Assembly: GCF_030651495.1 (NCBI RefSeq)
Contig: NZ_JAUSFI010000103.1
Coordinates: 1 to 51,000 of the forward strand
DNA from: Undibacterium sp.
GTDB lineage: Bacteria > Pseudomonadota > Gammaproteobacteria > Burkholderiales > Burkholderiaceae_D
Reading direction: 5' to 3'
DNA: 51,000 bases
In this document: positions 16,840 through 24,383 of the stretch, piece by piece
Layout of the letters: each line of letters opens with the position of its first letter
Numbering within the stretch: position 1 is the first letter of the stretch
Translations under genes and position numbers: made by a program
The notes under the pieces: model-generated
Database searches by the model: none
Told to the model about the DNA's origin: nothing
Seen by the model: only the letters and a program-made list of their open reading frames with translations

Positions 16840-19088
16840 TGAGCACCAAAATGACTTTTAAGCGACACCTCACTTTCATGATCCGGCTGCTAGGTATAAT
16901 TTTACTGACCAGCATGGCACCGTTGCAGGCGCAAACGTCGAATCCAATCGCGCCGACGGTTGCTCCAATACCCGCTATCGTGACATCGCCCCCCGTACTC
17001 AACGTATCACCTCCACCAGCAACCATGATTGCCGGACAAAGCTACACTGTGACCTGGAGCTCTTCCAACGCTGATTGGGTTGAATTTAACTGTAGTGCCA
17101 GCGGCACAGGCTATGTAGACGGCGGAGAAGTTGCCCTTGCCGGAAACAAAAGTATAACTGCCGATCCACTTTGGGTTAACTATCAGTCGACTTGTACCTG
17201 GAAAGCGGTAAACGCTTATGGTGAGACGCCGAAAACATATACCATGACTACGACCGCGGCATCTACTCCTGCCGCGCTCACGTTAGCTTGTTCAGGTGGA
17301 GCGACCACCACCTCGCCAACGGCAGCGACCATGAGCTGCACAGTCGCCAATACAGGCCAAACCGCCGTCAGCAGTATCACGTATTCGTCGATTCCTGGTG
17401 TCGCATTGTCTGGTCAGCCGACTTCATGTGGCGCTAATGCCACTTGCGGAACTGTCACCCTGACGACAGCAACAGCGCCAGCGACTTACTCGGGTACGCT
17501 CACGGCGACACCGAATGCAGGAACAGCTGCATCTAAGGCGGTCAGCATGATCGTCAATTCTATTGCGTCTACGCCTGCGGTACTCTCCCTAGCTTGTTCA
17601 GGTGGAGCGACCACCACCTCGCCAACGGCAGCGACCATGAGCTGCACAGTCGCCAATACAGGTCAAACCGCCGTCAGTAGTATCACGTATTCGTCGATTC
17701 CTGGTGTCGCATTGTCTGGTCAGCCGACCTCATGTGCTGCGAGCGCCACTTGCGGAACTGTCACCCTGACGACAGCAACAGCGCCAGCGACATACTCGGG
17801 TACGCTCACGGCGACACCGAATGCAGGAACAGCTGCATCTAAGGCGGTCAGCATGATTGTGAATCCTGTGGTAACTGGTTCAGCAGTATTAACCCTGACA
17901 GCTTGCGCCAACATCAATTTGACCACGTCACCGACACCAGCCTCTACCCGCTGTACCGTTACCAACACCAGCACAACGGCAGCGACCTCAATCAGCTACG
18001 CACTTAACTTTAGCGGCGCATCGGCAGCCGGGCCTACCGGTTCATGTGCAGGCAATACTGTTTGTGGCAACGTTACCGTCACCACGGTGACCGGTGCAGG
18101 TCATTATGTCGGCACACTGACGGCGACACCGACGCCGGGGGGAGCTTCAGCACCGCAAGCAATCGACTTAACCGTCAATCCGGCGGCAGGAACTGAAACT
18201 GTCACTTATATTCACACCGATGGCTTGGGTAGCCCGGTGGCCAAAAGCAATGCCGGCGGTGTTAGAATTACCCAAACCAAGTACGAAGCCTATGGCATGA
18301 CGGTGGCGGGAAGTGATGTGCCGACGATCGGTTTTACCGGTCATGTGAATGATGCTGATACTGGTTTGACGTATATGCAGCAGCGTTACTATGATCCTGT
18401 GGCGGCGCGGTTTTTATCTGAGGACCCAGTTCTTACTGATGCGAATACTGGAGCCGCATTTAACCGCTATGCTTATGCTCAAAACAATCCGTATAAATAT
18501 ATAGATCCTGATGGCCGTGCTGCGGAAATGAAGGATTTCTGTAGTGGACGTGTGAATTGCAGTACTTTGATTGACAATCGGAACAATGAATCCAAGAGTG
18601 TTATGGATTCAGTTGTAGCATATCAAAATCTAAGCCCCAAAGAACAACAGGCTGCACGCGCCCAAGCTGATGCAATTGAACCTTTTTATGGTGTCGAAAA
18701 ATTAGCGTTTAGCGGTTGGGGTGTGGCTGTTGGTGCACGTATCTTTTCGGGAGTTGTGGCTGCAGAGGGCGTAGGCGAGGCGTACAATGTCGCCAATGCG
18801 ACTAAGTTAGCTGACCAACTGACATTGGAGTCGGCGAGATCGCCGTTCACGGCGGCGGGGACGTTGACGCAGGACGCGATCAATAGCGCGAAGGCTGTTA
18901 AGAATCTTGGTCCCGGTCAACTAAGTAACCCGGCGATCCCATCCGGTTTCGGAAAATATACAACTGGAACATTCCAAAGTCCTGCTGGTGATTTCCAGAT
19001 GCATTTTTATAAGAACTCGACTGGTCAGGTATTCTACGGTTTGGATTACAAAGCAATTTTTAATAGCATGTCTGGAGTGCCGAAATAA
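16839..19088 (+). CDS. secreted Rhs C-terminal part with Ig-like repeats and toxin
   Basis: 749 residues. Own signal peptide (about 1-31, ending PLQAQ), a proline-rich stretch, then an Ig-like domain (TYTVTWSSSNADW-like, about 55-140) and three 100-residue beta repeats (SPTAATMSCTVANTGQTAV...), two nearly identical. The Rhs core resumes at about 455 (VTYIHTDGLGSPVA) through GLTYMQQRYYDPVAARFLSE to the hinge DPDGR at about 556. The remaining about 190 residues are the variable toxin, ending with GKYTTGTFQSPAGDFQMHFY then FYGLDYKAIFN; I cannot name the toxin family. Splitting of the Rhs chain at this point, with a second signal peptide, is unusual. The immunity candidate follows 2 bp after the stop. 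Confidence 0.88.
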   Translation: MSTKMTFKRHLTFMIRLLGIILLTSMAPLQAQTSNPIAPTVAPIPAIVTSPPVLNVSPPPATMIAGQSYTVTWSSSNADWVEFNCSASGTGYVDGGEVALAGNKSITADPLWVNYQSTCTWKAVNAYGETPKTYTMTTTAASTPAALTLACSGGATTTSPTAATMSCTVANTGQTAVSSITYSSIPGVALSGQPTSCGANATCGTVTLTTATAPATYSGTLTATPNAGTAASKAVSMIVNSIASTPAVLSLACSGGATTTSPTAATMSCTVANTGQTAVSSITYSSIPGVALSGQPTSCAASATCGTVTLTTATAPATYSGTLTATPNAGTAASKAVSMIVNPVVTGSAVLTLTACANINLTTSPTPASTRCTVTNTSTTAATSISYALNFSGASAAGPTGSCAGNTVCGNVTVTTVTGAGHYVGTLTATPTPGGASAPQAIDLTVNPAAGTETVTYIHTDGLGSPVAKSNAGGVRITQTKYEAYGMTVAGSDVPTIGFTGHVNDADTGLTYMQQRYYDPVAARFLSEDPVLTDANTGAAFNRYAYAQNNPYKYIDPDGRAAEMKDFCSGRVNCSTLIDNRNNESKSVMDSVVAYQNLSPKEQQAARAQADAIEPFYGVEKLAFSGWGVAVGARIFSGVVAAEGVGEAYNVANATKLADQLTLESARSPFTAAGTLTQDAINSAKAVKNLGPGQLSNPAIPSGFGKYTTGTFQSPAGDFQMHFYKNSTGQVFYGLDYKAIFNSMSGVPK
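17285..17867 (+). repeat. two near-identical about 306-bp in-frame tandem repeats
   Basis: The segment starting AGCTTGTTCAGGTGGAGCGA at 17285 recurs at 17591 with only a few differences, each encoding about 102 residues of Ig-like repeat. A third, diverged unit follows (17870-18185). High DNA identity points to recent duplication, so copy number may vary between strains. Confidence 0.85.
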
Positions 19089-19090
19089 TT

Positions 19091-19465
19091 ATGAAAGTAA
19101 AATGCATCAGGTTATTGGATTCGGACGGGCGAGAAGTTGAATTCTCGTCTTGGTTAACGCTTGACCGTATTTACCATGTAATGGCAATCCACGTTGAGCC
19201 GGACGGGAAACGCAGCTTCAGCATAATCAGCCGTCAGCCAGTCGGGGAGTGGCCGCAAATGGGAAGTCATCAGGCTGAATGCTTTGAGGTCGTTAGTGAA
19301 GTGGTGCCGTCTAATTGGCAGGAATGGGGTCATGAGAACATAAGCGGCGTTTCTCCTGCTGCTTGGCAGGCACCTGGTTTCTATGAAGCGTTTTATGACC
19401 ATGATCCGACCACATATCCCATTTTTGAACGAGAGCGGGACATTATTCTGAGTGAAGACCCCTGA
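19091..19465 (+). CDS. probable immunity protein for the Rhs toxin
   Basis: 124 residues, acidic and aromatic-rich, without signal peptide or membrane segments (VKCIRLLDSDGREVEFSSW, GFYEAFYDHDPTTYP). It begins 2 bp after the toxin stop, with GGAG in the toxin 3' end as ribosome binding site. A small soluble protein placed here is the usual cognate immunity gene in Rhs loci. I do not recognise its family by name. It would protect the producer by binding the C-terminal toxin domain in the cytoplasm. Confidence 0.7.
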   Translation: MKVKCIRLLDSDGREVEFSSWLTLDRIYHVMAIHVEPDGKRSFSIISRQPVGEWPQMGSHQAECFEVVSEVVPSNWQEWGHENISGVSPAAWQAPGFYEAFYDHDPTTYPIFERERDIILSEDP

Positions 19466-19482
19466 CCGGAAATCAACAGCAT

Positions 19483-19633
19483 GCCCGGGCTAGCGTAGGT
19501 CGGCGAAGAGCGAAGCGATACCCAACATCTCAGGCCGGTAAAGCATCAGATCAGCAAGCGTAGCCCGGGCTAGCGTAGGTTGGCGCAGAGCGAAGCGAAG
19601 CCCAACATCTCAGGCCGGCAAAGCATCAGATCA
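19483..19633 (+). repeat. two tandem copies of an 80-bp-period repeat
   Basis: GCCCGGGCTAGCGTAGGT...AACATCTCAGGCCGG...AAGCATCAGATCA at 19483-19553 recurs at 19563-19633, and a partial third copy lies at 20911. The unit GCGTAGGTTGGCG...AGCGAAGCGAAGCCCAACAT is an REP-like intergenic motif. The copies sit after each Rhs immunity gene, so they were duplicated with the Rhs cassette or served as recombination sites. Confidence 0.8.
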
Positions 19634-19659
19634 ATCGTGAGACGTACGCAATAAAATAA

Positions 19660-19689
19660 AAAGCCGGTGTTGGCAACAGCACCGGCTTT
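19660..19689 (+). terminator. rho-independent terminator after the first Rhs-immunity unit
   Basis: AAAGCCGGTG, 10-nt loop TTGGCAACAG, CACCGGCTTT. The same 30 bp recur at 20976-21005 after the second immunity gene. Confidence 0.8.
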
Positions 19690-19871
19690 GTCTATTGTGG
19701 AACCGCAGAATGCCAAAGCAGCACCAAGGCTGCTAGAATGCGTCTCAAAACCCGCATTAGGGGGTCTCGCTCTTTTAACTCGATAGTGTGGTCTGTGTGA
19801 TGTGCGGGAAGCCGCATGTATGCTAGGGCTTGGGTGTTTGTGCAGGACAAGACGCGGTGGGCACCACTGTT

Positions 19872-20534
19872 CATGTGAATGACGCTGATACCGGGTTGAC
19901 GTATATGCAGCAGCGCTATTATGACCCTGTGGCGGCTCGGTTTCTGAGTGAAGATCCGTTGCTCACGGATGCGAATACGGGAGCGTCATTTAATCGCTAC
20001 GCTTACGCACTGAATAATCCTTATAAGTACATCGATCCGGATGGACGCGACAATAATATTGTTGTTTCGATTGGCGGAAGTTTAGTTGTAGGTGGCGGCG
20101 TTGAGGGAAGCGTTGGCGTATATTTTAGTGGATATCCTAATTTAGATGCTGGTGTCACAGCATCAGGCGGTTATGGTGCTGGAGCTCTTGTTGGACTTGG
20201 CGCTGCGGTTGCAATTATTCCAGGGTCTGTAGAAAATATTGGTGGTACCACCACAAATACAAATGTTGCCACACCAATTATTAGTGGAACGCTGATAAAA
20301 GATCCCGTTACTGGAAAAACTATTGGTAGACAAGGTTCGCTGGGCGCCAAGTTAGGTGGTTCTATTACTACCTCAAAGACAAGTACATACGGAATTCGAG
20401 ATTTAATAAAGGCGATCGCAAATAAAATTTCATCGAAAGATGAAAAGAAGGGCGAGCCGAAGCCGGAAGAAAAACCTAAAGTTGAAGAGAAACCAAAACC
20501 TATTCCAAAAGAGCCTGAACCTCTTCGTTTTTGA
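19872..20534 (+). pseudogene. displaced (orphan) Rhs C-terminal tip
   Basis: From CATGTGAATGACGCTGATAC at 19872 the sequence duplicates the Rhs core of the upstream gene (HVNDADTGLTYMQQRYYDPV through YKYIDPDGR), then diverges into a different C-terminus of about 165 residues. That tip is glycine/valine-rich with hydrophobic stretches (SLVVGGGVEGSVGVYFSG, GALVGLGAAVAIIPG) and a Lys/Glu/Pro-rich tail, perhaps a membrane-acting toxin (a guess). There is no proper start; TTG/GTG codons upstream (19830) lack a ribosome binding site. This is the standard arrangement of an orphan Rhs tip, which can replace the resident tip by recombination in the shared core. Confidence 0.85.
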
Positions 20535-20623
20535 TGTGCACTGTTTGTAAAAAATATCGAATATGGCTCGCCTTTGTTTTGGGCGAACAAATTAATATTG
20601 AAAAAAATTAGAGAGGTCAGGAA

Positions 20624-20905
20624 ATGAAAGTTTCACCAAGAACCAAATTTTGGTTGGTTACGATGTTTTTCTTTGTTGGGTTGTTCTTCGTTAAGCCAGG
20701 CTGGATTGGTTTAAACGACACCTATGAAGATTCAGTATTCTTTGGCTGGATAATTGCTGGTTCAATTGCAATTTCAATGGTCAGATGTCCGAATTGTGGA
20801 ACGCCACTTATTTTTCAAGGGAAAATCGGCGGCATTCCTTTAATTATTGCGTTCGCTAACAAACGATGTAAGAAGTGCGATCATGATTTAACATCGATAG
20901 ATTAA
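20624..20905 (+). CDS. probable membrane immunity protein with zinc ribbon, for the orphan Rhs tip
   Basis: 93 residues: two hydrophobic segments (FWLVTMFFFVGLFFV and SVFFGWIIAGSIAISMV) followed by a C-terminal zinc-ribbon-like CPNCG...CKKCD. A good ribosome binding site (AGAGAGG about 9 bp before ATG) supports translation. Position directly after the orphan tip suggests it is the cognate immunity protein; a membrane location would fit a membrane-acting toxin. Family not recognised. Confidence 0.6.
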   Translation: MKVSPRTKFWLVTMFFFVGLFFVKPGWIGLNDTYEDSVFFGWIIAGSIAISMVRCPNCGTPLIFQGKIGGIPLIIAFANKRCKKCDHDLTSID

Positions 20906-20910
20906 ATAAA

Positions 20911-21005
20911 GCGAAGCCCAACATCTCAGAGCGGTAAAGCATCAGATCAATCGTGAGACCTGCGCAATAAAATAGAAAGCCGGTGTTGGCAACAGCACCG
21001 GCTTT
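20911..21005 (+). repeat. third partial intergenic repeat plus duplicated terminator
   Basis: GCGAAGCCCAACATCTCAG...AAGCATCAGATCAATCGTGAGA matches 19596-19643, and AAAGCCGGTG / CACCGGCTTT (20976-21005) is identical to the terminator at 19660-19689. The unit Rhs tip, immunity, repeat, terminator is therefore present twice in tandem. Confidence 0.8.
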
Positions 21006-21085
21006 TGTATTTCCGTCCTGTAACGAAAGGTGTCGTCTTCGCTTTCTTTTTGAACGCTCGATTCCTTCTTCTTTTATAAAATAAA

Positions 21086-21123
21086 AAAGCCACTCCCTCC
21101 GTTAACCGGATGCGAGTGGCTTT
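21086..21123 (-). terminator. terminator of the ORF6N operon
   Basis: On the minus strand: AAAGCCACTC, loop, GAGTGGCTTT, then TTTATTTTAT. A 10-bp stem plus T run 25 bp after the ORF6N stop. The complementary strand is also T-flanked, so it may work for both directions. Confidence 0.8.
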
Positions 21124-21147
21124 CTTTTAGCGGCTAAAAAAAGGACG

Positions 21148-21747
21148 TTATTTTTTTGCTTTAGCCGCTCTCGGTTTATCCGGCTTCTCGTCCTGCTCAA
21201 TAAAACCTATCGAGCGTTTTTTTGGTTCCGGTTCCGGCGGCGTCATCAATTCGCGGATCGCCTCGAACACCTGCTTGAGCTGTATGCGGGTATTGTGCTC
21301 AAAGGTGTCGTGCTTCAACTCCATCAAATCGGCCTTGTTCTCCAGCTCATCGAGCCGCTGCGCCAGGTCTTTGTTCGACACGATCATCTCGCGCAATTGC
21401 ACAAAGGCGCGCACCACATACAAACCTATTTCGATGGCCTGTGGTGAAGCCAGTACATTGGCCGCCTGGATCGCCCCGTGCTCAGTAAAAGCAAACGGCA
21501 TCGTTTTAGAAAACTTCAGCTTCCCGAGGTGGTCGCAATTTGCGACCACCTCAGCTTTCTCCGCTGGCGTCAGCGTAAACATAAAATCTTGCGGAAAGCG
21601 TTCAATATTGCGTTTCACCTGTTCATTAAGCCGCTTGGTCGGCACGCCGTAGAGCTGTGCCAGATCAGCATCGATCATCACTTTCTGCCCGCGCAAGACG
21701 ACGATACGTTTCGTAATGGTGTCCAGTGGAAAGAGGTGCGTGCTCAT
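21148..21747 (-). CDS. ORF6N domain DNA-binding protein
   Basis: 199 residues. The N-terminal about 90 residues match the ORF6N domain (KRIVVLRGQKVMIDADLAQLYG, TKRLNEQVKRNIERFPQDFMF, MPFAFTEHGAIQAANVL), a DNA-binding module of phage and mobile elements. Residues about 115-165 form a coiled coil, and the tail is Lys-rich. It shares a TGATG-type overlap with the XRE regulator encoded upstream (ATGA), so the two are made together. Such pairs are common on prophages and islands; a role as regulator or toxin-like module is possible, but nothing in the sequence settles it. Confidence 0.85.
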   Translation of the reverse strand: MSTHLFPLDTITKRIVVLRGQKVMIDADLAQLYGVPTKRLNEQVKRNIERFPQDFMFTLTPAEKAEVVANCDHLGKLKFSKTMPFAFTEHGAIQAANVLASPQAIEIGLYVVRAFVQLREMIVSNKDLAQRLDELENKADLMELKHDTFEHNTRIQLKQVFEAIRELMTPPEPEPKKRSIGFIEQDEKPDKPRAAKAKK

Positions 21748-22115
21748 TTACCGCTCCTGGCGATACGCTTGCCAATCAGCTTCTCCATCTGCGCCTGTTT
21801 CACCATGCCATCGATCACCAGCACCAAGGCTTGCTGTGAGGCGTCGGGCAACATATCGGCCTGCTGCCACAAGGAATCCAAAACGTGGTTGCGGATGCGC
21901 ACTTCCGTCGATACCGGTTTACGCCCCACCAACTCATCAAGAGATACCTGTAGGACATCGGCAATCCTGACCAGTGTATCGAGATGCGAGGCAATCGTGC
22001 CGCGCTCCCATCGATTGTAGGCACGCGGATCAACGCCGACCAATTCAGCCAGACGTATTTGCGTCAACTGGCGTGATTCGCGCAGTGAGCGTAAGCGTTC
22101 AGTGAAAGCTGACAT
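21744..22115 (-). CDS. XRE-family HTH regulator
   Basis: 123 residues: an N-terminal HTH (LRSLRESRQLTQIRLAELVGV then NRWERGTIASHLDTLVRIADVL) with the typical spacing of Cro/C1 repressors, followed by a helical C-terminal region (LDSLWQQADMLPDASQQALV). First gene of a two-gene operon with the ORF6N protein, overlapping by 4 bp. Probably autoregulates the pair from the AT-rich region upstream. Confidence 0.85.
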   Translation of the reverse strand: MSAFTERLRSLRESRQLTQIRLAELVGVDPRAYNRWERGTIASHLDTLVRIADVLQVSLDELVGRKPVSTEVRIRNHVLDSLWQQADMLPDASQQALVLVIDGMVKQAQMEKLIGKRIARSGK

Positions 22116-22613
22116 ATCAATCCAAACAAGGGGTAATATGTGGGCGTTATTCGGGCTTCTTCATGGAATGCAGATGGGGTTTATTGAGATATTTTTCATA
22201 TAACTTAACGTTCGTAGCTGACGTGAGACTCAGCAATTTTCCGCACTTCCGTTTCTGGCACGCGCCGCACAATTTAACGGTAAAACATCAAATTTCAATT
22301 CGTGACCGTCTCCTTTCAGTCTTTTTGTGCCAATTACAGGAGTCAGCAAAGCTATTGAAAATGGGCATTGCCACTTTTGCAATTGGCGACTGCAATCCGC
22401 ACTCTGCTGTCTGATGGAGCCCTTTGGCAACGCACAAAAATGATGATATTTCTGTGCGCCGCATCAATGCAATTTCGTACCAAATATGAAGTGGCATTTC
22501 ATGCAAATGCCCGGCTGACTTGAATTGCGAAACGGTGGCAGGTTTGATGCAAATTTGCAGACAACAGATAAATTCTATTTGCCTAATTAAATGTATCTCC
22601 TCCATCAAACGGC
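22116..22613. other. intergenic region, no convincing gene
   Basis: About 500 bp with only frames lacking ribosome binding sites or recognisable similarity. It probably holds the XRE promoter at its left end and decayed sequence in the rest. Confidence 0.45.
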
Positions 22614-23120
22614 CTAATTTGCATTGAATATTGACCCAAGTTTGAACGCACCCAGCATTTCTCGAATAGCGATTTGCACATCATTGTCACTTAAGCCTTG
22701 CCTGTCATCGGTTTTGATTAATCTGCCACGACAGTGGACTGGCCAGCCATCGTCATCATTATCTATCGCAAGCCACGAGGTAGGATGGCGACGCAACACA
22801 TCGGTCCATACTTGAACTCCTCGGGACATCATGTCGTACGTTGACTTTTGCATTTCACGATGATGAAAAGTGGCGCCAATTACTCTGTTTTGAAGTGAGG
22901 GAGACAGTTGTTTTTTAGCATATTCGAAACTGTGATCACGTACCCATGAGGTCGACAGCACGAGTTTCACGTCTGGATGTGGAGTGAGTAGCTCGTCTAC
23001 GATGGGCATCCACTCAAATAGTGTTCTACCTGGCGCATCAAGGTAGATGCCGCGTTTGGGATGAAGGAACACTGCATCATCGTGCACTACGCCATCGAAA
23101 TCGAGATAGACAATGTTCAT
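22614..23120 (-). CDS. HAD-family hydrolase-like protein (SAK-type), cargo copy 2
   Basis: 168 residues starting MNIVYLDFDGVVHDD, with the HAD DxD at residues 7 and 9, a central VLSTSWVRDH (motif II-like) and late SWLAIDNDDDGWP (acidic motif). Same small HAD family as the genes at 2003 and 27004, but clearly diverged in sequence. It follows a 73-codon frame by 10 bp. Substrate unknown; RNA 5' or 3' end processing has been proposed for the family from its domain partners. Confidence 0.75.
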   Translation of the reverse strand: MNIVYLDFDGVVHDDAVFLHPKRGIYLDAPGRTLFEWMPIVDELLTPHPDVKLVLSTSWVRDHSFEYAKKQLSPSLQNRVIGATFHHREMQKSTYDMMSRGVQVWTDVLRRHPTSWLAIDNDDDGWPVHCRGRLIKTDDRQGLSDNDVQIAIREMLGAFKLGSIFNAN

Positions 23121-23130
23121 GTGCTTAACG

Positions 23131-23352
23131 TCAATAAATGTATCCAGGAGACGGCCAGTTAATTAAGCCAGCGGTCCGTTGTATTACCCAATGTCCGTCA
23201 GCATTGGATACCCAACCGGTTTCAAGAAGTCTGTCCAAATATTGCTGAAGAATATCAACTTCTGACAAACCTGCTCTTTCGCCCTTCTTTGAATCAAGTA
23301 ATTTTCGGCCAAATTGATTAGCGAGATCTTCGCAAATATCCCAACAGTGCAA
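23131..23352 (-). CDS. small hypothetical protein
   Basis: 73 residues, mixed helical composition (DILQQYLDRLLETGWVSNAD, then GHWVIQRTAGLINWPSPG). It would start at TTG, without a clear ribosome binding site, 10 bp upstream of the HAD gene. The composition looks protein-like rather than random, so it may be a real small gene or the 3' remnant of a longer one. No family recognised. Confidence 0.35.
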   Translation of the reverse strand: MHCWDICEDLANQFGRKLLDSKKGERAGLSEVDILQQYLDRLLETGWVSNADGHWVIQRTAGLINWPSPGYIY

Positions 23353-23546
23353 AAACTAAATATTATCTTGCGGTAAAAAATATGCGGTAAAGCACATCTG
23401 ATTGAGCATTTTCAGATATTGCACAATCGAATAGACAATTTGCAGCTAATCAACGCATTATTCTGTTAATTCCATAATTTATTACAGCTGAAGTAAATCT
23501 TTCAATTGTTAATTTACTCGACACAATTTTAGTAGTGCAAGAACGA

Positions 23547-23804
23547 TTATTTTGCGTCGTGCACATGTCCGAAACTGCGTTTAAATTCTTTCTTCACACC
23601 AGCTCCTATGAGCGGAGCGAAATACGATTTAAAAGAAAATAAAACAAATTCTTTCCAATTTTTAGCACTGGGTCTGCGATTAATATCCGCTTCACACTCG
23701 TTCCATGCCCCAACAAAAGGAGACCAAAGAAGCCGTAAAGCTGCTGTTAAAAAAAGTACGACGCCTGCAAAACCTCTGGCAAGCAATTGTTTAGATTTTT
23801 TCAT
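23547..23804 (-). CDS. small membrane protein
   Basis: 85 residues with one hydrophobic segment (GFAGVVLFLTAALRLLWSPFVGAW) near the N terminus and a basic tail. It overlaps the 3' end of the preceding small gene by about 14 bp, so the three genes from 24287 down to 23547 probably form one operon. No family recognised; a toxin-like small membrane protein is possible, but unproven. Confidence 0.45.
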   Translation of the reverse strand: MKKSKQLLARGFAGVVLFLTAALRLLWSPFVGAWNECEADINRRPSAKNWKEFVLFSFKSYFAPLIGAGVKKEFKRSFGHVHDAK

Positions 23805-24048
23805 TTCCAAATACCTTCGGTTTTTGACGTTTTAGCGGGGCTCCTGCCATTATTCCATTGTCAATGCTTGAATCTTTTAAAACGTGTGCCCATTTTTCTA
23901 AAGCTAATTTATATATGGGGCGCATTTTTTCTAAACGAGCTCGCGCTTTTTCAATATTTGCAGATCGAGCAGAAAGATCTGCAGCGGTTAATACTTTCAA
24001 AAAAGTTAATTTTTTTTGGAGTCGGTTTCCACGTCGTGCTATTTTCAT
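23791..24048 (-). CDS. small basic helical protein
   Basis: 85 residues, Lys/Arg-rich and largely helical (ANIEKARARLEKMRPIYKLA), starting at an ATG that overlaps the RHH gene stop (ATGA). Tight coupling to a ribbon-helix-helix antitoxin-like gene suggests a functional partner, but it has no similarity I can see to the BrnT toxin that normally accompanies this antitoxin type. Function unknown. Confidence 0.5.
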   Translation of the reverse strand: MKIARRGNRLQKKLTFLKVLTAADLSARSANIEKARARLEKMRPIYKLALEKWAHVLKDSSIDNGIMAGAPLKRQKPKVFGNEKI

Positions 24049-24287
24049 GATTTAACTCGAATAATTTGAAGCAAGTCATCAGCAGTGACCGGACTTAAAT
24101 CCTTGGCAAGTAGTGACTGTCGCAATACTTCATTGATTATGGTTTGATAACCCTTGCCTTCAATTCCCGCTTTAACACGAAAAATTTCAAGCACATCCTC
24201 ATCCAAGGACATCGTGACACGAGTCTTCCCATCTGGTGGGATAACTGCACCACGCTTCCCTTTACTAAAATCATAGAGTTTCTTCAT
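24045..24287 (-). CDS. BrnA-like ribbon-helix-helix antitoxin
   Basis: 80 residues. The C-terminal half TRVTMSLDEDVLEIFRVKA then GKGYQTIINEVLRQSL is the RHH region of BrnA-type antitoxins, where GKGYQTxIN is highly characteristic. It probably binds its own promoter in the 96-bp gap upstream. No brnT-like toxin gene precedes it; the partner may be the coupled small gene downstream or lost. Confidence 0.75.
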   Translation of the reverse strand: MKKLYDFSKGKRGAVIPPDGKTRVTMSLDEDVLEIFRVKAGIEGKGYQTIINEVLRQSLLAKDLSPVTADDLLQIIRVKS

Positions 24288-24383
24288 GAAATTGGTTTTT
24301 ACCCTTGTTCATTTTAAAATCAAATTAAGAGTTTATGATTAAGAGTTTTTACGTAACTAGAAATTACGCTTTCACTAGTTAAA

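Noticed and set aside
22288..22608. A 106-codon minus-strand frame in the intergenic gap
   Set aside because: No ribosome binding site, Cys-rich and random-looking composition, no similarity recognised.
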